Shown here: in pieces, positions 1 through 7,330 of the stretch
Layout: the number at the start of each line of letters is the position of its first letter
Numbering within the stretch: position 1 is the first letter of the stretch
DNA from: Cellvibrionales bacterium UBA4495
GTDB lineage: Bacteria; Pseudomonadota; Gammaproteobacteria; Pseudomonadales; Porticoccaceae
NCBI GenBank assembly: GCA_002388905.1
Contig: DGNJ01000124.1
Span: 24,932-51,582 of the forward strand
Direction of reading: 5' to 3'
DNA length: 26,651 bases
Program-made: the position numbers and the translations under genes
Notes under the pieces: generated by a model
Seen by the model: only the letters and a program-made list of their open reading frames with translations
Database searches by the model: none
What the model was told of the DNA's origin: nothing

Positions 1-879
1 AACCACCGGTGCAGCTTCTGTATTATCCCGTCCATTCGCGGCGACCTGGTAAGCCGGCCCATCGGCGATGTGCTCGACGAAGCGGAGCGCCTGGTCCAGG
101 CCGGCACCCGGGAGCTGCTGGTGATCTCCCAGGATACCAGCGCCTATGGCATCGATACCAAATTCCGCACCGGCTTCTGGCAGGGACGGCCCGTCAAGAC
201 GCGTATGCAGGAACTCTGCGAAGCCCTGGGGGAACTGGGGGTCTGGGTACGCTTGCACTATGTCTATCCCTATCCCCACGTGGACAGGGTGCTGCCCCTG
301 ATGGCCGAAGGCAAGATCCTGCCCTACCTGGATATTCCCTTCCAGCACGCCCATCCGGACGTGCTGCGTGCCATGGCGCGGCCCGCCAACGAAGAAAAAG
401 TACTGCGCCGCATCGGGCAATGGCGGGAAATCTGTCCTGACCTGACCATCCGCAGCACCTTTATCACCGGCTTTCCCGGCGAAACGGAATCACACTTCCA
501 GTACCTGCTCGACTGGCTGGAGGAGGCCCAGCTCGACCGGGTCGGCTGTTTCCAGTACGAGCCGGTGGCGGGCGCCCCGGCCAACGACCTGCCCGGTGCC
601 GTGCCGGAGGAGGTAAAGCAGGAGCGTTGGGAGCGTTTCATGGCCACCCAGCAGGCCATCAGCACCCGCAGGCTGGCCAACAAGATCGGCACCCGGGTCG
701 ATGTGATTATCGACGAGGTGGTGGCAGAGGGTGCTGTGGGCCGTACCCGGGCCGACGCCCCGGAAATCGACGGCAGCATTTTCCTGGACGACCAGACCCA
801 TCTGCGGCCGGGCGATATCGTCAGCGCCGTGGTCGAGGACGCCGACGAATACGACCTCTGGGGTCATCTGGCATCCTGA
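1..879 (+). CDS. rimO: Ribosomal protein S12 methylthiotransferase RimO (5' end missing)
   Basis: Radical-SAM methylthiotransferase that adds a methylthio group to a conserved aspartate of ribosomal protein S12. The open frame runs into the window edge. The first visible residues are [20 protein letters not shown], which supplies the last two cysteines of the CxxxCxxC iron-sulfur motif; the first cysteine would lie just before base 1. The stretch [12 protein letters not shown] and the C-terminal TRAM-like RNA-binding domain (about [20 protein letters not shown] onward) are typical of RimO rather than MiaB. 292 residues are visible of a protein usually near 440. The GTG at 70 is an internal codon, not a start. 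The next gene is about 440 bp away, so this is probably the end of its transcription unit. The family call is secure. Confidence 0.95.
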   Translation, partial: NHRCSFCIIPSIRGDLVSRPIGDVLDEAERLVQAGTRELLVISQDTSAYGIDTKFRTGFWQGRPVKTRMQELCEALGELGVWVRLHYVYPYPHVDRVLPLMAEGKILPYLDIPFQHAHPDVLRAMARPANEEKVLRRIGQWREICPDLTIRSTFITGFPGETESHFQYLLDWLEEAQLDRVGCFQYEPVAGAPANDLPGAVPEEVKQERWERFMATQQAISTRRLANKIGTRVDVIIDEVVAEGAVGRTRADAPEIDGSIFLDDQTHLRPGDIVSAVVEDADEYDLWGHLAS

Positions 880-1293
880 AGACAGGTCCCGCCACGGGTT
901 CTTGCGGGGCAAGCGGTGTGTGGAACCGGTCGGGTTCAGGCCGGTCGTCAGTTCAGGCAACCCTGGCGCGTTGCCTCCAGCCTTCCTTTCCCGACGATAT
1001 GACCCGGTGCTGAATCCCTGATCTGGCCTCTGGCTGCGGGCCAGCTTTCCATATGCCGCTCCGGGAGCGTCTGCGGCGCCAGCGGTCATGGCTGGTCCCG
1101 CCTGGCCCGAGAAGGCGCCCTTGAACAGCCCATATCCTGCTCTTTCCCTGTAATGGCCTGGCCTAGCCTGGCCAGGCCCGACCGACTCCAAAGCCTCCTC
1201 TTTGCGTACAAAGCGAGCCGTCAGCCGGGTGTGGCGATCCGCATTAATGGATAAGGCAGAAAGGGGTTGCATTCTTTTTCAGAATATGTACAA
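880..1293. other. Non-coding region with several GC-rich inverted repeats
   Basis: I find no convincing coding sequence here; the long minus-strand frame across it lacks any recognisable motif. Visible inverted repeats are AGGCAAC/GTTGCCT (955-961 with 970-976), CTGGC/GCCAG (1030-1034 with 1040-1044), CGCTCC/GGAGCG (1057-1069), GGCCTGGCC/GGCCAGGCC (1155-1163 with 1170-1178) and CTTTG/CAAAG around CGTA (1200-1213). None is followed by a clear T tract, so a factor-independent terminator for rimO is not demonstrated. Base composition shifts from GC-rich to AT-rich after about 1235 as the regulator promoter is approached. Confidence 0.55.
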
Positions 1294-1304
1294 ATACCTA
1301 TACA
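1267..1304 (+). promoter_or_regulatory. Possible sigma-70 promoter overlapping the operator
   Basis: Two weak readings exist. TTTTCA (1276-1281), 17 bp, TATACA (1299-1304) puts the -10 inside the left arm of the palindrome. TTGCAT (1267-1272), 16 bp, TACAAA (1289-1294) puts it just upstream. Both give a very short leader and overlap or abut the operator, which fits repression by promoter occlusion. I cannot choose between them from sequence. Confidence 0.4.
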
Positions 1305-1319
1305 GAATTGTATAGGTAT
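1294..1319. promoter_or_regulatory. Perfect inverted-repeat operator in front of the MerR-type regulator
   Basis: The arms ATACCTATAC (1294-1303) and GTATAGGTAT (1310-1319) are exact reverse complements separated by the 6-bp spacer AGAATT. The repeat ends 5 bp before the regulator ATG, and its right arm contains AGG (1314-1316), the only Shine-Dalgarno-like triplet at a usable distance. Hexamers related to TGTACA recur at 1287-1292 (TGTACA), 1299-1304 (TATACA) and 1309-1314 (TGTATA), resembling half-sites that I recall for LitR-class regulators. The likely product is an autoregulatory binding site for the adjacent protein. The palindrome is seen directly; the ligand protein is inferred. Confidence 0.8.
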
Positions 1320-1324
1320 ATCCC

Positions 1325-2254
1325 ATGGCCAATCAAAATACCGTTGTCGATGTCCGGGACAGCCAGGATCTGTTCCCCATCAGTGTGGTGGCCGAGGCCA
1401 CGGGGGTGGCACCGGTGACCCTGCGGGCCTGGGAGCGCCGGTATGGCTTCCTGCGCCCCCATCGTACACCCAAGGGTCATCGTCTTTACAGCGTCGAGCA
1501 CATTGCCCTGATACGGCGGGTACTGGCCCTGCTCGATTCCGGTATTCCCGTCAGCCGGGTCGGCGATGTCCTCGACGCCGGCCGCCCGCAGTCCGCTGCG
1601 GAGCCGGGCGAGGGCGGGACGTGGGAGCAACTTCGGCAGGCCATGGTCGAGGCCGTGGAGGCTTTCGACGAGGTCAGGTTGGACAACCTGTACAACGAGG
1701 CTCTTGCCAATTACCCCATAGGCCGGGTGACCGAGGAACTGATCATTCCCCTCCTGCGCGACATGGGCGAGCGCTGGGAGCGCGGCCATTCCGTGGTCGC
1801 CGAGGAACACTTTTTCAGCCTGTATATCCGCAACAAACTGGGTTCGCGCTGGCATCACGGGGAAGCGCCGGTGGGAGGACTGCGCGTGGTGGGCGCCTGC
1901 CTGCCCGGCGAACAGCACGAGTACGGCCTGCTTTTTTTCGCGCTGGTGGCCCGCGCCAGGGGACTCGACCCGGTTCTCCTGGGAGGCGATATGCCGCTAT
2001 CGGAACTGCCCAAGGTGGTTTCCCGGACCCGGGCCCGGGGCATTGTCCTGTCGAGTACCGTAACACCGGGCTGGCAGGTGGTGGAGCGGGACGTGCGCCA
2101 GCTGGTGGCCGCCGTTTCAGTGCCGGTCCTGGTGGGTGGTCGCGGAGCCGTTGACAGTGGCGACGCGCTGGCGGCGGCCGGTGCAATTAGCGTGGGCAGC
2201 GAACTGGTCGCCGGCGTCGAAGCGGTGTACCGCCATATCAGTGAGGAGCGGTAA
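1325..2254 (+). CDS. MerR-family, adenosylcobalamin-binding regulator (CarH/LitR-type photoreceptor)
   Basis: Probable cytoplasmic transcriptional repressor that uses adenosylcobalamin as a light-sensing cofactor. Residues about 17-65 form a MerR winged helix-turn-helix (VAEATGVAPVTLRAWERRYG, then a GHRLYS wing). Residues about 100-175 match the helical-bundle half of the B12 domain and contain W151, nine residues, then E161-H162: the Wx9EH signature of CarH/LitR photoreceptors. Residues 196-201 (EQHEYG) give the ExHxxG motif, with H198 the expected lower axial cobalt ligand. VLVGGRGA (about 268-275) is the usual Rossmann-like B12-binding loop. MlrA-type relatives without B12 lack these motifs. 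The 309-residue length is normal. The ATG at 1325 lies 5 bp after the palindrome. The next gene starts 2 bp after its stop, so it heads the operon. Light sensing is inferred from the motifs. Confidence 0.88.
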   Translation: MANQNTVVDVRDSQDLFPISVVAEATGVAPVTLRAWERRYGFLRPHRTPKGHRLYSVEHIALIRRVLALLDSGIPVSRVGDVLDAGRPQSAAEPGEGGTWEQLRQAMVEAVEAFDEVRLDNLYNEALANYPIGRVTEELIIPLLRDMGERWERGHSVVAEEHFFSLYIRNKLGSRWHHGEAPVGGLRVVGACLPGEQHEYGLLFFALVARARGLDPVLLGGDMPLSELPKVVSRTRARGIVLSSTVTPGWQVVERDVRQLVAAVSVPVLVGGRGAVDSGDALAAAGAISVGSELVAGVEAVYRHISEER

Positions 2255-2256
2255 TC

Positions 2257-3351
2257 ATGGAAACTCCAATGGAACGGGTCATGCCCACATCGACGCTCAT
2301 CGACCTGGCCGAGTCCGGCCGGGTTCCGGACCCCGTCCTGCGCTTCGGTATCCGGCAGTTGCTGCGCCAACGTTTGGCCTCCCTGGCGCCCGGAGACTGC
2401 GAGGCCCTGGCCGAACAGAAGCGTCAATTCCTGCGAGCCATGGACCTGTCGGCGGTGGCGGTGCAGCCGGAGGCCGCCAACCGGCAACACTACGAGGTGC
2501 CCGCCGATTTTTATCGGTGGGTGCTGGGTCCCCGCCAAAAGTACAGCGGCTCCTATTGGCCGGCTGGGGTCGAAACCCTTGAGGCGGCGGAAGAGGCGGC
2601 CCTGGCCATTACCTGCGAGCGGGCGGGCGTTGCCGACGGCCAGCATATTCTGGATATGGGCTGTGGCTGGGGGTCGCTCAGCCTCTGGCTGGCGGAACGG
2701 TACCCCGGGGCCCGCGTTACCGCGGTTTCCAACTCCCGCTCCCAGCGCCTCCATATCGAGGCCGAGGCGGCAAGGCTGGGCCTGGCCAATATCCAGGTAC
2801 TCACTGCCGATATGAACACGTTCACCAGTCCGGTCCGCTACGACCGCATCCTGTCGGTGGAGATGTTCGAGCACATGCGCAACTGGCGCCAGTTGTTCCG
2901 GCGGGTATCCCGGTGGCTGGAGCCGGATGGACGCTTCTTTATGCATATCTTCTGTCATCGGTCCGCCCCCTATTTTTTCGAAACCGGGGACAGCGCCGAC
3001 TGGATGGCCCGTTACTTCTTCACCGGCGGACTCATGCCCAGCGCCGACCTCCCTCTCCACTTTCAGGAGCACCTTAAACTGGAGAATCACTGGGCCTGGA
3101 ACGGCAATCACTATGCCCGCTCCCTGGAAGCGTGGCTCCAGCGGATGGACAGCCGGCGCGATGCGGTGATGCCCATCTTCGACCGCGTCTACGGCAACGA
3201 GGCGGCCACCTGGTTCGTGCGCTGGCGCCTGTTTTTCCTGGCCTGTGCGGAATTGTTCCGTTTCGACGGCGGCAATACCTGGTATGTGGGGCATTACCTG
3301 TTCCGGCAGGGGCACGATACGGGTGACGCCGGGGAGGATCATCATGGCTAG
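2257..3351 (+). CDS. Cfa-superfamily SAM methyltransferase, coclaurine N-methyltransferase-like subgroup
   Basis: SAM-dependent methyltransferase of the cyclopropane/mycolic acid synthase superfamily. The SAM-binding motif ILDMGCGWG is at residues 131-139, preceded by QHYEVPADFYRWVLGP (78-92). The line TLEAAEEAAL, the TAVSNSRSQ strand and EMFEHM (202-207) resemble plant coclaurine N-methyltransferases and their bacterial relatives more than E. coli Cfa. The E-x-x-E-H residues (E202, E205, H206) correspond to the catalytic cluster described for that plant enzyme, as I recall it. The substrate is unknown; a lipid or lipid-linked acceptor is suggested by the neighbours, but a small amine is not excluded. 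A ribosome binding site GAGGAG (2243-2248) supports ATG 2257. It overlaps the next gene by 8 bp. The 364-residue length lacks the extra N-terminal domain of classical Cfa. Confidence 0.85.
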   Translation: METPMERVMPTSTLIDLAESGRVPDPVLRFGIRQLLRQRLASLAPGDCEALAEQKRQFLRAMDLSAVAVQPEAANRQHYEVPADFYRWVLGPRQKYSGSYWPAGVETLEAAEEAALAITCERAGVADGQHILDMGCGWGSLSLWLAERYPGARVTAVSNSRSQRLHIEAEAARLGLANIQVLTADMNTFTSPVRYDRILSVEMFEHMRNWRQLFRRVSRWLEPDGRFFMHIFCHRSAPYFFETGDSADWMARYFFTGGLMPSADLPLHFQEHLKLENHWAWNGNHYARSLEAWLQRMDSRRDAVMPIFDRVYGNEAATWFVRWRLFFLACAELFRFDGGNTWYVGHYLFRQGHDTGDAGEDHHG

Positions 3352-3886
3352 TATCTGGAACTTTATCCAGTTCCAGGTGGGCTGGTTCGGTATTGTTCTC
3401 AATGTTGCCGCCGACCAGATGCTGTTCGCCTACCTGATAGCCATTGCCGTCTTTGCCCTGCACCTGATGTGGGTACGCAATCCCATCCCGGAGCTGCTCC
3501 TGCTGGCGGCTCTGGCCGTGGTTGGCTGGCTCTGGGAGACCCTTGTGCTGGCCACGGGCTGGATCGCCTACGGTGATGGCGGCGGGCAATGGGCGCCCCT
3601 GTGGCTGGCCTGTCTCTGGGCCAATTTTGCCACGACACTCAATCATTCCCTGCGTTGGCTCCAGGGTCGGTGGCTGCTGGCGGCACTGTTCGGCGCCGCC
3701 GGCGGGCCCCTTGCCTTTTTTGCCGGGGAGAAACTGGGTGCGGCGGTCTTTCTGGAGCCGGGGGCGATGCTGATCCTGCTGGCAGGTGGCTGGCTGGTAT
3801 TGACACCTGCCAGTGTGTACACGGCACGCCGGCTTCGGGAGTTGGTGGAAGCCTGCCGGCACCACAAATCGGGGTACTCCCTATGA
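3344..3886 (+). CDS. DUF2878 family integral membrane protein
   Basis: A 180-residue inner-membrane protein of an uncharacterised family. The start ATG 3344 is chosen because GGGGAGGA (3331-3338) lies 5 bp upstream and because the N-terminus MASIWNFIQFQVGWFG fits the family; the open frame extends further upstream but only as a shadow of the preceding gene. Hydrophobic segments can be seen at about residues 8-38, 45-70, 82-98, 108-132 and 140-158. The central LWANFATTLNHSLRWL and the following GGPLAFFAGEKLGA are the most recognisable stretches. It overlaps the methyltransferase by 8 bp and the next gene by 4 bp (ATGA), implying translational coupling. Family members often sit beside Cfa, DUF1295 or DUF1365 genes. 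No activity is known to me. Confidence 0.82.
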   Translation: MASIWNFIQFQVGWFGIVLNVAADQMLFAYLIAIAVFALHLMWVRNPIPELLLLAALAVVGWLWETLVLATGWIAYGDGGGQWAPLWLACLWANFATTLNHSLRWLQGRWLLAALFGAAGGPLAFFAGEKLGAAVFLEPGAMLILLAGGWLVLTPASVYTARRLRELVEACRHHKSGYSL

Positions 3887-4668
3887 TTGCTTTTCTCGAA
3901 CCCCTGATTGCCAACCTGGTGGTGGCGACCCTGGTGTGGTTGCTCAGTGTCTATCGTCACAACGCCGGGCTCGTGGACATCGTCTGGCCGCTGCTGTTTT
4001 TGATGGCCGCGGTCATCTGGTTTCCGGTCACCGGGGCCGGTCCCGTCCAGTGGCTGGTGATGGTGCTGGTGGTGGCCTGGGCCCTGCGACTTGCCATCCA
4101 TCTGGCGCGGCGCAACCTGGGCGCCCCGGAGGATCGCCGTTACCGGGCCATCCGGGCACGGAATTCACCGGGCTTCTGGTGGAAGAGTTTCTTCCTGGTT
4201 TTCGTTCTCCAGGCGGTGCTCGCCTGGGTTGCCAGCTGGGTGCTTTTCGGCGTCCTCCAGCCGGAGTCGCCGGGCTTGGGCGCCTTAAGCGTGGCGGGAT
4301 GCCTCCTGGCCGCCCTGGGGTTTATCGTCGAAACCGTGGCCGACCGGCAGTTGGACCGGTTCAGCCGCAATCCCGATAACCGGGGTCGGGTGCTGGACAC
4401 GGGGCTCTGGCGCTACAGCCGGCACCCCAATTATTTCGGCGAATGTTGTTTCTGGTGGGGCATATTCCTGGTGGCGGCGTCCGCCGGTGCCTGGTGGACA
4501 CTGGTGTCGCCGCTGTTGATGACCGTACTTCTGCTCCGGGTGTCCGGCGTGGTGCTCCTGGAAAAGGACATTGCCGAACGGCGCCCGGGTTACCGCCGCT
4601 ATATCCGGGAAACCCCGGCCTTTATTCCCGGCCCGCCCCGGAATTCCCCGGCAGGGGAGGAGGGTTAG
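3883..4668 (+). CDS. DUF1295 membrane protein, steroid 5-alpha-reductase-like
   Basis: A 261-residue polytopic membrane protein. The signature DNRGRVLDTGLWRYSRHPNY (165-184), continuing FGE, is diagnostic of the DUF1295 family, which is related to the C-terminal domain of steroid 5-alpha-reductases and of isoprenylcysteine methyltransferase-type proteins. In those relatives the RHPNYFGE-like segment helps bind NADPH or SAM, so a reductase or methyltransferase acting on a membrane lipid is a reasonable inference, not a demonstrated function. About six to seven hydrophobic segments are visible (for example 10-24, 33-49, 57-75, 102-125, 134-152, 188-225). The start overlaps the upstream stop as ATGA, with no strong ribosome binding site, so translation is probably coupled. 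The next gene follows after 3 bp. Confidence 0.85.
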   Translation: MIAFLEPLIANLVVATLVWLLSVYRHNAGLVDIVWPLLFLMAAVIWFPVTGAGPVQWLVMVLVVAWALRLAIHLARRNLGAPEDRRYRAIRARNSPGFWWKSFFLVFVLQAVLAWVASWVLFGVLQPESPGLGALSVAGCLLAALGFIVETVADRQLDRFSRNPDNRGRVLDTGLWRYSRHPNYFGECCFWWGIFLVAASAGAWWTLVSPLLMTVLLLRVSGVVLLEKDIAERRPGYRRYIRETPAFIPGPPRNSPAGEEG

Positions 4669-4671
4669 ACC

Positions 4672-5331
4672 ATGATAAGGCAGATGATCGCCGCCCTGTT
4701 AGTGCTGGCGCCCCTGTACACCCTCGCTTCGGAAAGCGAGACCATGCATTTCAGGGTGTTCCTGGATGACCGGGAAATCGGTTACCACCGTTTTATCCTG
4801 ACGCCCGGCGATGGCGGCAGCCACCGGGTGATCAGCGAGGCCAGTTACAAAGTGAGTTTCCTGTTCTTTACGGCCTATCGCTACCAGCACCGTTCCGAGG
4901 AACGCTGGCAGGGCGGTTGCCTGGTTGGCATCGATGCGCGAACAGACGACGACGGGGACATCTACCGGGTCACCGGTAGCAGCACCGGCGACGGCCTGCG
5001 GCTGATCGTCAACGACCGCTCGCGGGTGATCGAGCGGGACTGCGTTCGCAGTTTCGCCTACTGGCGCCCCCGTCTGCTCGACACCGATGCCCTGCTCAAT
5101 GCCCAGACGGGGGAACTCCAGCCGGTGGATTACCGGCAACGGGGCCCGGATTCGCTGCCCTGGCGTGAAACCCCGGCCCGGGCTGTGCGGCTGCTCCTGC
5201 CCGACAGCCATATCGATCTGTGGTATGGCGGCAATGACGACTGGCTGGGCCTGCGTTCGCCGGTGGCGGGCGACAGGCTTCTTGTCTACCGGCGCGACGA
5301 CAACGCCGCCAACCCGGAGGAAGGCCAGTGA
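4672..5331 (+). CDS. Exported DUF6134-like protein
   Basis: A 219-residue protein with an N-terminal signal peptide (MIRQMIAALLVLAPLYTLAS), so probably periplasmic or outer-membrane-associated. The mature part has alternating beta-type stretches: HFRVFLDDREIGYHRF, YKVSFLFFTAYRYQHRSEER, and GCLVGIDARTDDDGDIY. I match this pattern to the DUF6134 family, for which I know no function. A strong ribosome binding site (GGGGAGGAGGG, 4654-4664) supports ATG 4672. In related operons this position is often taken by another small exported protein. It could be a lipid-binding or periplasmic scaffold component. The next gene starts by overlapping its stop by 4 bp. Confidence 0.65.
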   Translation: MIRQMIAALLVLAPLYTLASESETMHFRVFLDDREIGYHRFILTPGDGGSHRVISEASYKVSFLFFTAYRYQHRSEERWQGGCLVGIDARTDDDGDIYRVTGSSTGDGLRLIVNDRSRVIERDCVRSFAYWRPRLLDTDALLNAQTGELQPVDYRQRGPDSLPWRETPARAVRLLLPDSHIDLWYGGNDDWLGLRSPVAGDRLLVYRRDDNAANPEEGQ

Positions 5332-6605
5332 AAATTGCCATTATCGGTACCGGCATTGCCGGCAACGTGGTCGCCCGGCGCCTGCACCGCGACCACGATA
5401 TCACCGTCTTCGAGGCCAACGATTACGTGGGTGGCCATACCCACACCCACCGTATCGAGCGTCATGGCCGGGTCTTCAATGTCGACTCGGGGTTCATCGT
5501 CTTCAACGACAGGACCTACCCCCGCTTCACCGCATTGCTGCGCGAACTGGGGGTGGCCGCCCAACCCACCGAGATGAGTTTCAGCGTGCACTGCGAACGC
5601 ACCGGCTTCGAGTACTGCGGCAGCAACCTGAACGGCCTCTTCGCCCAGCGCCGCAACCTGGTGAATCCCCGTTTCTATGGCCTGATCCGGGATATCCTGC
5701 GCTTCAACCGCGAATCCCGGCGGCTGCTCGATGGCGGAGAGGAAAGTATCACCCTCGGGGAATACTTGCGGGATGGCGGTTACGGCCGGTATTTCATCGA
5801 CCGCTACCTGCTGCCCATGGGCGCCGCCATCTGGTCCACGGACGTGGCCGAAATGCTGGCTTTTCCGGCACGCTTTTTCGTGCGTTTTTTCGACAACCAC
5901 GGTCTGCTCGACACTGCCGGTCGCCCCAACTGGTTCGTGGTTCCCGGCGGCTCCCGAACCTATGTGGACGCTTTGATCGCGCCCTTTCGGGAGCGGATCC
6001 GACTGGCCACCCCGGTCACACGGATACGCCGTTATCCCGACCGGGTGGAACTGGAATCCAGCGCCGGTCCGGAAAAGTTCGATGCGGTTGTTTTCGCCTG
6101 TCACAGCGATCAGGCCCTGGCCCTGCTCGATGATGCCGATGTCGCGGAAAAGTCGGTGCTGGGTGCCATTCCCTACCAGCGCAACAGCGCCGTGCTCCAT
6201 GTCGGCGAGGACCGGCTTCCCCGCCGGCGCCGGGCCTGGTCGAGCTGGAATTTCCGGTTGTCCGCGGACGACACCGTCCGGCCCGCGGTCACCTACTACA
6301 TGAACCGTCTCCAGTCTCTGGACAGCGATGAGGCGTTCTGCGTCACTCTCAACAGCGACCACCGCGTCCCGCCCGACCGGGTGCTGGCGGCCATGACCTA
6401 CGATCATCCGCTTTTTACCCTTGCCGGGGTTGCCGCCCAGGGCCGGCAGGCGGAGATCAATGGTGTGAACCGGAGTTTTTTCTGTGGCGCCTACTGGCGC
6501 AATGGCTTCCATGAAGACGGTGTGGTCAGTGCCCTCGACGCCGTCGAGCACTTCCGGCAATGGGAGGAGCGCCATGAGCACCTGGCTGTACGCCGGGCGG
6601 GTTAG
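5328..6605 (+). CDS. FAD-dependent amine-oxidase-like oxidoreductase (COG2907-type)
   Basis: A 425-residue flavoprotein of the NAD/FAD-binding amine oxidase superfamily. The N-terminus carries the dinucleotide-binding fold GTGIAG (7-12), with E29 at the end of the second strand (VFEA) and the GG of DYVGGHTH (about 32-39). The C-terminal NRSFFCGAYWRNGFHEDGV (about 385-404) is the usual isoalloxazine-contacting segment. It starts at GTG 5328, overlapping the previous stop as GTGA, with GGAGG (5316-5320) 7 bp upstream. In many bacteria this family is found next to DUF1365 and Cfa genes, including singlet-oxygen regulons such as that of Rhodobacter sphaeroides. A desaturase- or oxidase-type step on an acyl chain is a reasonable guess. 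No signal peptide is seen, so it is cytoplasmic or peripheral to the membrane. Confidence 0.85.
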   Translation: MKIAIIGTGIAGNVVARRLHRDHDITVFEANDYVGGHTHTHRIERHGRVFNVDSGFIVFNDRTYPRFTALLRELGVAAQPTEMSFSVHCERTGFEYCGSNLNGLFAQRRNLVNPRFYGLIRDILRFNRESRRLLDGGEESITLGEYLRDGGYGRYFIDRYLLPMGAAIWSTDVAEMLAFPARFFVRFFDNHGLLDTAGRPNWFVVPGGSRTYVDALIAPFRERIRLATPVTRIRRYPDRVELESSAGPEKFDAVVFACHSDQALALLDDADVAEKSVLGAIPYQRNSAVLHVGEDRLPRRRRAWSSWNFRLSADDTVRPAVTYYMNRLQSLDSDEAFCVTLNSDHRVPPDRVLAAMTYDHPLFTLAGVAAQGRQAEINGVNRSFFCGAYWRNGFHEDGVVSALDAVEHFRQWEERHEHLAVRRAG

Positions 6606-7329
6606 CCACCAGCGGCCGGGCCCCAGGCCCCATGCCTTCACCTATCGCGTGGTGATGGCGTGGCTCGATATCGCCGATATCGACAAGGCCCTGGCGGCGG
6701 TTCCCGGGGCCTCGCGGCGCTGGTTTTCCCCTTTCCGTTTTCGCCGTGGCGATCACCTCGGGCCGGCGGAACGCCCCCTGGACCAGTGTGTCCGGGACCT
6801 GGTTATGGCCCGCACGGGCGAATCCTGTGGCGGGCCCATCCGCCTGCTTACCGGGCTGGGTTTTATGGCCCATCGGTTCAATCCGGTGAGTTTCTATTTC
6901 TGTTACGACAGGGACGGTCGATACCCGGAATGGATCATTGCCGAGGTCAACAACACGCCCTGGGGCGAACAACACTGCTACCTGCTCGATGCCCGCGCCC
7001 AGGCGGGGCAATCCAGCCTGCATTTTCGCCACGGCAAGGACTTCCATGTCTCGCCGTTCCTGCCCATGGACACCGACTACCGTTGGACCATCCGGCCGCC
7101 GGGCGAGGAGCTGGCCATGGGCATCGTCAGCCACCGGGAGGGGCGGCCCGTGTTCCGGGCGGCCCTGAGGTTGCGCCGGCGCCGGCCGACAACCCGGGCC
7201 ATGGCGGCCGCCTTTGCGGCCATGCCGTTTGCCAGCCTGAAGATCGTCGCCGCCATCCACTGGCAGGCCCTGCGTCTTTGGCTGAAGGGTGCCCCCTTTT
7301 ATTCCCATCCCCGTACCGGAGAGCGATGA
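6574..7329 (+). CDS. DUF1365 family protein
   Basis: A 251-residue protein of an uncharacterised family. ATG 6574 is chosen because GGGAGGAG (6562-6569) lies 4 bp upstream and because the protein then begins MSTWLYAGRVSHQRPGPRPH, the family's usual N-terminus. This start lies inside the preceding FAD gene, a 32-bp overlap. Other conserved stretches are FNPVSFYFCYD, IIAEVNNTPWGEQHCYLL and FHVSPFLPMD, rich in polar residues that could form an active site or lipid-contact surface. The C-terminus (about 205-245) is basic and amphipathic, compatible with membrane association. The family co-occurs strongly with the FAD protein upstream and the Cfa enzyme downstream, so it probably belongs to the same pathway. 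No biochemical role is established to my knowledge. Confidence 0.85.
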   Translation: MSTWLYAGRVSHQRPGPRPHAFTYRVVMAWLDIADIDKALAAVPGASRRWFSPFRFRRGDHLGPAERPLDQCVRDLVMARTGESCGGPIRLLTGLGFMAHRFNPVSFYFCYDRDGRYPEWIIAEVNNTPWGEQHCYLLDARAQAGQSSLHFRHGKDFHVSPFLPMDTDYRWTIRPPGEELAMGIVSHREGRPVFRAALRLRRRRPTTRAMAAAFAAMPFASLKIVAAIHWQALRLWLKGAPFYSHPRTGER

Positions 7330-7330
7330 G

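Noticed and set aside
490..1272. 260-residue minus-strand frame spanning the rimO end and the spacer
   Set aside because: Half of it is antisense to rimO. The remainder shows no domain, and I see no promoter or ribosome binding site for it.
1855..3402. 515-residue open frame on the minus strand opposite the regulator and first methyltransferase
   Set aside because: A shadow frame caused by high GC. No family motifs are visible, and both plus-strand genes have clear domains and ribosome binding sites.
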